A stretch of DNA of 24,079 nt, taken from contig QALA01000056.1 in the NCBI GenBank assembly GCA_003343565.1, positions 1-24,079 on the forward strand. The letters are read 5' to 3'. The stretch's first letter is position 1. Every line of letters starts with the position of its first letter. Shown in pieces: positions 1-6,849 of this stretch. The position numbers were made by a program, and so were the translations under genes. The notes under the pieces are model-generated. The model saw only the letters and a program-made list of their open reading frames with translations, did no database searches and was not told the origin of the DNA. The DNA is from Verrucomicrobiota bacterium (lineage in GTDB: Bacteria > Verrucomicrobiota > Verrucomicrobiia > Opitutales > Intestinicryptomonadaceae).

Positions 1-1490
1 CGACCGAGATACTCGAAAGATTTTCCGAACTGGGCGGAGAGGCGGAGTGGGCTCCGAACGAAAAGGTCGCCGCGGAGACCGCGCTTGGGGTGGCCTTTGC
101 GGGAAGCTCCGCGCTCGTGACGATGAAACACGTGGGCTTCAACGTCGCCCAGGATCTGTTTTTTACGGCAGCGTATAGCGGAATTGACGGCTCGTACGTC
201 GCGGTGGTAGCCGACGATCCCGGAATGGCCTCCAGCCAAAACGAGCAGGATACGCGCCCGCTGGCCTTCGCCGGCGGACTTCCCGTGCTTGAGCCGTCGG
301 ACTCGCAGGAGGCATACGACTTCGCGAAGCTGGCGTTCGCCCTTTCGCGCCGCTGGAAGATTCCGTTCATACTCAGGACGACCACGCGCATAGCCCATTC
401 CAGCACGGTCGTCTCCTTTGAGGATTCGCGCGCCCCGAAGCCGCAGGCCGACTACAACCGCGACATATCGACGCGGGTCATGGTTCCCGCGTTCGCCAGA
501 CCCGCCCACAGGGTGCTGCGAAAAAAGCTCGCCGAAATGCGCCGCTGGAACGATTCCGAAGGTCCGAACCTCGAAATCGACGGCGCGGACAATTCGCTTT
601 TGATTGTGGCGGACGGGGTTTGCTATTACCACGCGCGCGAGGCATTTCCAGATGCGGGATTTTTCAAGGTGGGCATGGTCAATCCGCTCCCGATCGGGCG
701 CATCGCTTTGATGGCATCGAAGTACAAGAGGTGCGTCGTTGTCGAGGAGGGGGATCCGTTTATTGCGACGCAGCTTCGCGCCGCCGGCCTTAACGTTGAG
801 GAGCGCGACGAAAAGTGGCGCTTTGGCGAGATGAGCGTAGACAAGGCGCGCGCGCAAATAGAGGGCGACTTGGATTACGAACCCGCTCCGATAAAGGCCA
901 AGCCGCCGCAGCTTTGCGACGGCTGCCCGCACAGGTTCAGTTTTGCGCCAATGGCGGAGCTGGGCTGCATAGTCGCCGGCGACATAGGCTGCTACACCCT
1001 CGCGGCGATGAAGCCCATAAGCGGCATGGACATTCAGATTTGCATGGGGGCGTCCATAAATATCGGGCTGGGTCTTAGAAAGGTTTTGCCGCCCGAAAAG
1101 GCGCGCAAAGTCGTCAGCGTAATCGGCGACAGCACGTTTATGCACAGCGGCCTGACGGGGCTGCTTCAGATGGTTTACAATCTTCCGGACACCGGGCATG
1201 TCGTTGTGGTCGTCGACAATTCGACCACCGCCATGACCGGCCAGCAGGAGCACCCCGGCACGGGGAGAAAGCTCGACCACGTCACCCCCGCGCACAAGGT
1301 TTCGATTGAGAAGGTGGCGGAGGCCGTAGGCGTAAAGAACGTCGCCGTGTTCAATCCCGTCCGGGAGGGCGAGAAATTCAAGCAGTACCTGCGCGAAAAG
1401 CTCGATACGAACGATTCGACCGTGATAGTCTTGCGCCAGCCGTGCCTGCTTGCGGCGGCCAATTTGGCAAAGCTGAAGAAGGGCGTGTGA
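1..1490 (+). CDS. iorA: Indolepyruvate:ferredoxin oxidoreductase alpha subunit (5' partial)
   Basis: This is the TPP-binding catalytic subunit that oxidatively decarboxylates aryl pyruvates (indolepyruvate, phenylpyruvate) to aryl-acetyl-CoA and passes electrons to ferredoxin; it is cytoplasmic. The frame is open from the left edge (first full codon at 3), so the true start is outside the window. The GTG at 90 lies inside the conserved N-terminal pyrimidine-binding domain (NEKVAAE, then ALVTMKHVGFN) and is not the start. LCDGCPHR precedes the TPP domain, which shows GDSTFMHSG and DNSTTAMTGQQEHPGTG. The protein ends about 20 residues after VIVLRQPC, so the C-terminal two-[4Fe-4S] ferredoxin domain of archaeal-type IorA is absent. 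A shorter subfamily without it is, from memory, known in gut anaerobes. The stop is immediately followed by the iorB ATG, so the two are probably co-translated. The family call is secure; the in vivo substrate is inferred. Confidence 0.93.
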   Translation, partial: TEILERFSELGGEAEWAPNEKVAAETALGVAFAGSSALVTMKHVGFNVAQDLFFTAAYSGIDGSYVAVVADDPGMASSQNEQDTRPLAFAGGLPVLEPSDSQEAYDFAKLAFALSRRWKIPFILRTTTRIAHSSTVVSFEDSRAPKPQADYNRDISTRVMVPAFARPAHRVLRKKLAEMRRWNDSEGPNLEIDGADNSLLIVADGVCYYHAREAFPDAGFFKVGMVNPLPIGRIALMASKYKRCVVVEEGDPFIATQLRAAGLNVEERDEKWRFGEMSVDKARAQIEGDLDYEPAPIKAKPPQLCDGCPHRFSFAPMAELGCIVAGDIGCYTLAAMKPISGMDIQICMGASINIGLGLRKVLPPEKARKVVSVIGDSTFMHSGLTGLLQMVYNLPDTGHVVVVVDNSTTAMTGQQEHPGTGRKLDHVTPAHKVSIEKVAEAVGVKNVAVFNPVREGEKFKQYLREKLDTNDSTVIVLRQPCLLAAANLAKLKKGV

Positions 1491-1976
1491 ATGAAGGATA
1501 GTATAAATATAAGGGTTGCCGGACTCGGCGGAATGGGCGTTCTGAAAGCCACGCTGATTTTGGGCGAGCTGTTTTTCGAGCTCGGCTTCGACGTAAAGAA
1601 GGCGGAGGTGCACGGAATGGCGCAGCGCGGGGGATCGGTGTCGAGCGATTTGCGTGTCGGGAAGAGGGTGCTCAGCCCGATGATTCCCGACGGGAAGATC
1701 GACTATCTGCTCTCTCTCCAGCCGGAGTGGTCGGACGCGCACAGGGCGTTTTTGGCTCCGGGCGGAATCGTGATTTCGCCGGAGGACTTCGACGCCTCCA
1801 AGCTTCCGAGCCGGAAGTCCGTCAACGTGGCGATACTCGGCGCGCTCAGCAGGCATTTTCCGGAGATTCCCGAATCCAAATGGCGTGAGACGATCGGAAA
1901 GTTCTTTCCCGAAAAGTTGCGGGAGGCCAATGAAGCCGCGTTCGCGCTCGGCAGGGGGACGGCGTCGGCGGCGTGA
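1491..1976 (+). CDS. iorB: Indolepyruvate:ferredoxin oxidoreductase beta subunit
   Basis: This is the gamma-type subunit of the 2-oxoacid oxidoreductase and pairs with IorA. The 161-residue protein starts with a nucleotide-fold glycine motif (GLGGMGV, residues 11-17), followed by the family signature HGMAQRGGSV (41-50). It is somewhat shorter than the usual 190-200 residues, the shortfall being at the C-terminus. The ATG follows the iorA TGA with no gap, which supports translational coupling and a 1:1 complex. No Shine-Dalgarno is evident, as expected for coupling. Like IorA it carries no cysteine cluster, so this two-subunit enzyme has no visible built-in electron-transfer domain. The call is secure on motifs and position. 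Confidence 0.93.
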   Translation: MKDSINIRVAGLGGMGVLKATLILGELFFELGFDVKKAEVHGMAQRGGSVSSDLRVGKRVLSPMIPDGKIDYLLSLQPEWSDAHRAFLAPGGIVISPEDFDASKLPSRKSVNVAILGALSRHFPEIPESKWRETIGKFFPEKLREANEAAFALGRGTASAA

Positions 1977-2037
1977 TTGGGGAAACTCCCGGACTCCCGC
2001 GGGGCGAATTTCGGCATAAACTAAGACGGCATTTGCA

Positions 2038-3369
2038 ATGACACAGAAGTGGAACGATATTAACGGGGATTTTCACCCCGCAAGCGGAATGGACTTTCTG
2101 CCGCGCGAACATTTGCGCCAGATACAGTCGCAGCGCCTTTCGGCTACGGTCAGGCTGGCGTACGATAACGTGCGGCTGCACCGCAGCCGCATGGACGCTC
2201 TCGGCGTCAAGCCCGGCGACATAAAAACCGTGGACGACATCTCAAAACTCCCGTTCACCGAAAAGACCGACCTGCGCGACACGTATCCTTACGGCCTTTT
2301 CGCCGTGGACATGTCCGAAATCGTCCGGTTGCACGCCTCCAGCGGGACGACGGGCAAACCCATAGTTGTCGGCTACACGCGCGAGGACATGCGCCTGTGG
2401 GAGACTTCGGTAATGCGCTGTCTGCTGATGAACGGGGTCAGGCGCTCCGATTTTGTCCAAGTGTCTTTCGGGTACGGCCTCTTTACGGGCGGCTTGGGGC
2501 TTCACGGGGGGGCGGAGGCTCTCGGCTGCACGGTGATTCCGGCCTCCGGCGGAAACACGGAGCGCCAGCTCATGATCATGCGCGACTTCGGCGCGACGGT
2601 CGTCTGCTGCACGCCGAGCTACTTCGTACATCTGATTGAGGAGTCCAAAAAGTACGGCGTGGACATGAAAAAACTTCCGCTTAGAATCGGCGTTTTCGGG
2701 GCGGAGCCGTGGTCGGAGAAAATGCGCGCGTTCATGCGCGAGAATGCCGGCATTGAGGTTTTCGACATTTACGGATTGTCGGAAATCGCGGGGCCGGGCG
2801 TAGGCGGCGAGTGCTGCGCGCACGACGGAATACACATTTTGGAGGACAATTTCTATCCGGAAATAATAGATCCTGATACCGGCAAACCCCTGCCTGACGG
2901 AGAGGAGGGGGAACTTGTCATAACCACGCTTGCCAAGCGCGCCATGCCGATACTCCGCTACCGCACGCACGACATCACCTCCATAATTGCCGAGCCCTGT
3001 CCGTGCGGGCGCACCGTGCGCCGCATTCGCCGCATCGACCGCCGCTGCGACGACATGTTCATCAGCCGCGGCGTAAACGTCTTTCCGTCGCAAATCGAGG
3101 CGGGGCTTGCGCGCGTCGAGGAGTGCTCGACAAACTACCGCATAATATTGGAGCGCGAGCGCGATCTCGACAGAATCACCGTGGAAGTGGAGCTGCTCGA
3201 AAAATATTTCGCCGACAGCCTGCCGCAGCTCGACGCAATCAGGAAGAAAATCCAAGCCTCTATTATGGGCATTATCGGGATTCGCGTCGAGATTAGGATA
3301 GTCGAGCCGAATAAGATTCCGCGCTCCGAAGGGAAGGCGAAGCGCGTTTTTGACTACCGCAAAATATAG
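2038..3369 (+). CDS. paaK: Phenylacetate-CoA ligase family (AMP-forming aryl-CoA ligase)
   Basis: This ANL-superfamily ligase activates phenylacetate or related aryl acids with ATP and CoA. At 443 residues it has the usual PaaK length. Visible motifs are the P-loop ASSGTTGKP (100-108), DIYGLSE (243-249), the adenylate-binding RYRTHDI (307-313) and RGVNVFPSQIE (344-354) of the mobile C-terminal domain, which begins near residue 330. It follows iorB by 61 bp. Beside an aryl-pyruvate oxidoreductase it probably works on the same aryl-acetyl-CoA/arylacetate pair, either salvaging arylacetates or, in reverse, conserving energy. No other paa catabolic genes are nearby, which argues against aerobic phenylacetate breakdown. 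The ATG at 2038 is chosen because the family N-terminus fits there; no clear Shine-Dalgarno is present. Confidence 0.9.
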   Translation: MTQKWNDINGDFHPASGMDFLPREHLRQIQSQRLSATVRLAYDNVRLHRSRMDALGVKPGDIKTVDDISKLPFTEKTDLRDTYPYGLFAVDMSEIVRLHASSGTTGKPIVVGYTREDMRLWETSVMRCLLMNGVRRSDFVQVSFGYGLFTGGLGLHGGAEALGCTVIPASGGNTERQLMIMRDFGATVVCCTPSYFVHLIEESKKYGVDMKKLPLRIGVFGAEPWSEKMRAFMRENAGIEVFDIYGLSEIAGPGVGGECCAHDGIHILEDNFYPEIIDPDTGKPLPDGEEGELVITTLAKRAMPILRYRTHDITSIIAEPCPCGRTVRRIRRIDRRCDDMFISRGVNVFPSQIEAGLARVEECSTNYRIILERERDLDRITVEVELLEKYFADSLPQLDAIRKKIQASIMGIIGIRVEIRIVEPNKIPRSEGKAKRVFDYRKI

Positions 3370-3377
3370 GATTTGCC

Positions 3378-3764
3378 ATGAGAATAAAACAACTTTCGGT
3401 CTTTTTGGAAAATACTCCCGGCCATCTGTGCAAGGTCTGCCAGACTTTGAAATCGGCCGGGGTGAACATACTCACGATAACCATAGCCGAGACGAAGGAG
3501 TACGGCATAGTGCGCGCAGTCGTGGACAAGACGGAGGAGGCCGCCGCCGCTCTGAAAGCGGCGGGATTTTTCGCAAAGGTGGTGGACGTGCTGGCCGTGG
3601 AGGTTGAGGACCGCCCCGGCGCGCTTTTGTCCGTGCTTGAGCGCGCGTCAGATTCCGGTTTGAATGTCGAGTACATGTACGCGCTGACTCGCCCGAACAA
3701 CGAGAATCCCGTGATGGTAATGGCTTTTAAGGACATAGACGCGGCGGAGAAGGCGTTGGGGTAG
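3378..3764 (+). CDS. Tandem ACT-domain amino-acid-binding protein, short C-terminus
   Basis: A 128-residue protein made of two ACT domains (about 1-70 and 71-128). It starts with MRIKQLSVFLENTPGHL, and a second ACT begins near VEVEDRPGALLSVLERAS. Proteins of this type bind amino acids, often aromatic ones, and commonly lie next to IorAB/PaaK genes, where they probably act as regulators or sensors. It starts 8 bp after the paaK stop, so it is the last gene of the operon. It stops at AEKALG; relatives as I recall them continue about 12-15 residues further to complete the last helix and strand. A decayed copy of its 3' part lies 227 bp downstream. The ligand is not known from sequence. Confidence 0.85.
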   Translation: MRIKQLSVFLENTPGHLCKVCQTLKSAGVNILTITIAETKEYGIVRAVVDKTEEAAAALKAAGFFAKVVDVLAVEVEDRPGALLSVLERASDSGLNVEYMYALTRPNNENPVMVMAFKDIDAAEKALG

Positions 3765-3783
3765 GTCTGGCAAATTTTTCGCG

Positions 3784-3811
3784 CGCATGCGTGATGCGGA
3801 TAGATTTTTTT
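3784..3811 (+). terminator. Possible Rho-independent terminator after the ior/paaK/ACT operon
   Basis: A 5-bp stem CGCAT/ATGCG (3784-3788 with 3794-3798, loop GCGTG) is followed after six bases by seven T residues (3805-3811), 20 bp after the ACT stop. The stem is short and the T-run is not immediately adjacent, so the call is weak. It separates the intact ACT gene from its decayed copy. Confidence 0.35.
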
Positions 3812-3829
3812 AAGCGTGCGCGCCCGTGA

Positions 3830-4075
3830 ATGGCACAATTTGCCGATTCTCACCGCCTCATGCTTGCGCGCGCGTCCGATTCCGGCTTGAACACCGAGTA
3901 TGCGCACGCGCCGACGCGCCCGAACAACGGGAATCCCGCGAGGGCAATGGCGTTTATGGATATAGACGCGGCGAATATAGTCGCGTCGAAAGAAGGCGTC
4001 GAGAGGGGTTTTCTTTTTTTGCGTTGTTTCGTATTATTTCCGGATATTGTCGGGATTATGCGGAATGAGTCTTAG
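3830..4075 (+). pseudogene. Decayed partial duplicate of the upstream ACT gene
   Basis: Positions 3861-3977 align without gaps to 3634-3750 of the ACT gene (constant offset 227 bp) with 96 of 117 bases identical by my count. In the shared frame, 27 of 37 residues match, including RASDSGLN, TRPNN and DIDAA. The differences change conserved residues freely (Leu to Pro, Met to Arg, Tyr to His), which indicates relaxed constraint. Only the second half of the second ACT domain is duplicated. Upstream of 3861 the similarity disappears, and the frame then runs into an unrelated hydrophobic tail ending at 4075. No Shine-Dalgarno is apparent. It is most likely non-functional, although the frame is still open. 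Residues after DIDAA could be a remnant of the C-terminal tail missing from the intact gene. Confidence 0.75.
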
Positions 4076-4093
4076 TCTTTTCGGCGCAGTTTG

Positions 4094-4121
4094 CCGGTAA
4101 TGTTGCAGCGCTGCTTACGGG
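4094..4121. promoter_or_regulatory. Dyad-symmetric element in the gap before the membrane-protein gene
   Basis: The 149-bp gap 4076-4224 has no gene. It contains a perfect 10-bp palindrome GCAGCGCTGC (4105-4114), flanked by near-symmetric arms (GGTAA at 4096-4100, TTACG at 4115-4119). It could be an operator or a small RNA hairpin. I found no convincing -35/-10 pair. A T-rich run follows at 4191-4207 after a weak 5-bp stem (TTCGC/GCGAA). Confidence 0.3.
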
Positions 4122-4224
4122 AAAGATTGCTTCGCAGATAGGTTTGAAAGTTTAGCATTCGGAGCATTCGCGTTTGTAAAGGCGAAGGTTTTTTTGCGGT
4201 TTTTTTAATTGAACGCCGCCAAAA

Positions 4225-4815
4225 ATGCGTTCTGATACGACGCATAAGTTTTTATCTGGTATGTCGGGGACCAAACAGAGGCCGGTTGAGGAAATTTACG
4301 TCGTGGGAATTACGCGATGGCTGTTTGGCATATTTGTCGCGGCGTCGCTGGCGGTGATATTTCTGTTAAATTCCACGACCAACGCCGAACTCAAACTTTT
4401 GGTAAACCAGTTCCCGGAGGTTTCCGGCGCGTTCAAATCGACGTTTATTCACACGTACCGAATGGGAATGACGTTCGTGTTATTCGTGGTGGATATAATC
4501 GTCGTGGGGCCGTTTGCGTATCTTGGATATTTCAGCGAGCATATAAAGCCGCGGCCGGGAAGGTTTGTAAATTCGGTTAGCTTTTTCGATTTGGGGATAC
4601 TTGCGGCATTGATATATACGATTACGATAGGCTGTATGAATTTTGTCATAACAAATTCCGTCGCCGAGAGTCCGCGCGACGTGAACGTAAACGCGATAGT
4701 CGTGCTTCTGGGGGCGGCGTTTTTGGCGTGGGCCCTGCTGTTGCTTGCAAAGATATATTCCTATTCGCGCGACCAGCGCAAAGAATTAAAGAAGTACGCT
4801 ATACGCCTATATTAG
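4225..4815 (+). CDS. Hypothetical four-helix inner-membrane protein
   Basis: I do not recognise this 196-residue protein. Four hydrophobic segments can be seen at about residues 31-48, 81-103, 121-142 and 156-176. The N-terminus and C-terminus (SYSRDQRKELKKYAIRLY) are both basic and therefore probably cytoplasmic. A Met at residue 13 (position 4261) is an alternative start. The reading frame has strong codon structure and is not overlapped by a better candidate. The stop is 26 bp before the MFS start, so co-transcription with that transporter is likely. A loose resemblance in layout to small four-helix families such as UPF0114 (YqhA) is not strong enough to name it. Confidence 0.7.
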   Translation: MRSDTTHKFLSGMSGTKQRPVEEIYVVGITRWLFGIFVAASLAVIFLLNSTTNAELKLLVNQFPEVSGAFKSTFIHTYRMGMTFVLFVVDIIVVGPFAYLGYFSEHIKPRPGRFVNSVSFFDLGILAALIYTITIGCMNFVITNSVAESPRDVNVNAIVVLLGAAFLAWALLLLAKIYSYSRDQRKELKKYAIRLY

Positions 4816-4841
4816 AAGACTTGTTAGGAGACCGTTTTGAC

Positions 4842-6014
4842 ATGGCGTTTTCAAAAAATTTGTCCAATAGATGCGCCGTCAGCGCGCTGTTTTTGTTGCA
4901 GGGATTGGTGTTTTCCTCCTGGGCCAGCCGGATTCCCGCGATAAAATCCGCGCTGGAGCTAAACGACGCCCAGCTTGGAACGTCGCTTTTTGCGCTTCCG
5001 CTAGGCCAGCTGTCCACGATGTTTTTTTCGGGCATGATGGTTTCAAAGTTCGGAAGCAAGTTTTGCACGGCGATAGGCTCGTTCCTGTATCCGACGGTGC
5101 TGATTCTCATATCCTATGCGGATTCGCAGCTGACGCTCATCGGGGCGTTGTTTCTGTTCGGGGTTTCGGCCAACATAAACAACATAGCGATAAACACGCA
5201 GGCGGTGTCGCTGGAGCATTTGTACGGGCGTTCGATAATGGGTTCGCTGCACGGCGTATGGAGTCTGGCGGGATTTTTCGGGGGGCTCATCGGTACGGCG
5301 GCGGTTGCAAATTCCGTTTCGGTGAGGGCGCATTTTGTGTGCGTTTCGATACTGATTTACGCGGTGTATCTGGCGGCGCGTCCGTTTCTTCTGCCGTCCG
5401 ACTTTTCCAATACCGGCGACGACGACCCGTCGCAGCGCGGCAAGACGCGCGGCTATTTGCGGCCCACTCCGTATATAGTCACGCTCGGCCTCATCGCTTT
5501 CGGCAGCATGTCTTGCGAGGGAACCATGTTCGACTGGAGCGGAGTCTATTTCAAAACGGTGGTGCGCGCGCGCCCAGAGCTTGTGCCGCTCGGATTCGTA
5601 TGTTTCATGTGCACGATGGCCGCGGGGCGCTTTGCGGCGGACAAGTTTGTAATGCGCTTCGGACCGGTAAGGGTCATACAGGCAAGCGGGCTGATAATAT
5701 TTTCCGGAATGCTTGTATCGGTGCTTTTCCCTACAGTCGTTGCGGCGTCGGCGGGATTTATGCTCGTGGGGCTGGGCGTTTCAAGCGTGGTTCCGACGGC
5801 TTACAGTTTGGTCGGGAAGTCGCGCAGAATGAAGATAGGCGTGGCGCTTTCGTGCGTGTGTACGATAGGCTTTTTCGGATTCATATTCGGACCGCCCATA
5901 ATAGGATATGTGGCGCACGCCTCAAGTCTGAGGGTGTCGTTCATAATCATGGCGTGCATAGGGCTCTGCCTGATATTTTTGGCGCCGCTGTTGCGCTCGC
6001 GCATCGAGGAGTAG
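4842..6014 (+). CDS. MFS transporter, YbjJ-like
   Basis: A 390-residue Major Facilitator Superfamily permease with about 12 hydrophobic segments. The N-terminus SSWASRIPAIKSALELNDAQLG and the mid-protein EGTMFDWSGVYFK resemble the YbjJ-like group, whose substrates are mostly unknown (sugars are suspected for related members). The ATG at 4842 is preferred over a start at 4728: the longer version would overlap the preceding gene by 88 bp and add a charged non-family extension, whereas 4842 has TAGGAG (4825-4830) upstream, though with a longish spacer. It sits 26 bp after the four-helix gene in an apparent two-gene unit. There are no neighbouring catabolic genes from which to infer a substrate. 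Confidence 0.88.
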   Translation: MAFSKNLSNRCAVSALFLLQGLVFSSWASRIPAIKSALELNDAQLGTSLFALPLGQLSTMFFSGMMVSKFGSKFCTAIGSFLYPTVLILISYADSQLTLIGALFLFGVSANINNIAINTQAVSLEHLYGRSIMGSLHGVWSLAGFFGGLIGTAAVANSVSVRAHFVCVSILIYAVYLAARPFLLPSDFSNTGDDDPSQRGKTRGYLRPTPYIVTLGLIAFGSMSCEGTMFDWSGVYFKTVVRARPELVPLGFVCFMCTMAAGRFAADKFVMRFGPVRVIQASGLIIFSGMLVSVLFPTVVAASAGFMLVGLGVSSVVPTAYSLVGKSRRMKIGVALSCVCTIGFFGFIFGPPIIGYVAHASSLRVSFIIMACIGLCLIFLAPLLRSRIEE

Positions 6015-6735
6015 GCTGGGCGGATATTGCCGGCTTTCGCCTGATTTGATTTCGCGCGGGGTGGAGGTTTTTTTAAGAAAAGACGTTCGCAGGATTTTTT
6101 GCGCCAGTCTGTGTTTGCGGCAGTTCGCGCTTATGGCAATTCGCGTTTGCGGCAAGTTGCGTTCGCGCGCGTGGGGCAATATGGAAAACGCGGTTTTACA
6201 GTTGTACAGCCCGCGGAATTGGAATTTTTGGCGCTTTTTTCGTCCGCGTGCGCGGGCGGGATTGCGTTTTGCCGTTTTTTGCGCATGGGAAACTAAAATC
6301 GCCGGGCAGGGCTTTTTGCCTCTCTAAAGGCTCTTGGCGCGGGAGGTATTCCGAGTATAACCTCCGGACGGTTGCCAAAGGCGTGGCTATCCGCGCGCCG
6401 TTTTCGGCGTGGCAAAATTTTCGCGCGTCGGATAAACGCAAAAAGCGGAACTTCCCGTTTGTTGAGTGGGCTCAAAAGGCGAAAGAATTGCGGCTGCTTT
6501 TATCTTGCGTGAGCAAAAAATTCTTTCCGCCTTCGGAAAGCGGAGAGTCGTCCCCTTGATATATCCGTTTATTTAAAAGGGTTGAAGGTTAAAAGGATTG
6601 GGGAGGGAAATAATGCCCGATGCGGAGCGTTTGTAGAACGTTTTTTCAAGCGTAAAAAAATGCGCAATGCAGACAAAACGACGCGATAAGAAAACAATAA
6701 AAGTTCCGCAACTTCTTTTATAGAGCCAAAAGAAA
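6015..6735. other. Intergenic stretch without a credible gene (721 bp)
   Basis: Open frames here on either strand are short, rich in Arg/Phe/Pro and show no family resemblance; I regard them as chance. Contents that can be described: two loosely similar 15-20 bp stretches near 6113 and 6145 that share GTTTGCGGCA; a T-run at 6067-6074 that could end the MFS transcript but has no convincing stem; a perfect 7-bp hairpin CTTTCCG/CGGAAAG at 6523-6540; an A/T-rich segment 6545-6720; and a weak hairpin AAGTT-CCGC-AACTT near 6700-6715. No tRNA, tmRNA, 6S or RNase P signature was recognised. Part of it may be the remnant of a lost gene. Confidence 0.5.
6514..6540 (-). terminator. Possible minus-strand terminator hairpin
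   Basis: Read on the minus strand, a perfect 7-bp stem CTTTCCG-AAGG-CGGAAAG (6540-6523) is followed within a few bases by AATTTTTT (to 6514). The form is that of an intrinsic terminator, but it lies 200 bp beyond the better terminator of the only minus-strand gene. It may be a backup or a chance structure. Confidence 0.3.
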
Positions 6736-6762
6736 GGCCGCAATCCCTTTGGAATTGCGGCC
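6728..6762 (-). terminator. Rho-independent terminator of the di-heme cytochrome gene
   Basis: On the minus strand GGGCCGCAATTCC is followed by GGGATTGCGGCC, a stem of about 11 bp with one bulged base and a short loop (6762-6736). It runs straight into TTTCTTTT (6735-6728). It lies about 90 bp after the stop of the minus-strand gene ending at 6850. Confidence 0.75.
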
Positions 6763-6849
6763 CGGAAAACGGCGGAGGCTGCTGGAGTTTGTCCCTCCGG
6801 CTTCCAATGCGGCTTTGCTTTGCGCAGTCTTGGCGGCCGTCGGCAACCG

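Noticed and set aside
2242..3255. Long minus-strand open frame (337 codons) opposite paaK
   Set aside because: It is the antisense shadow of a clear PaaK gene and has no family resemblance.
4871..6049. 392-codon open frame in another plus frame across the MFS gene
   Set aside because: Frame-shifted shadow of the MFS gene, rich in Arg/Gly/His with no membrane segments; the MFS frame has the family motifs.
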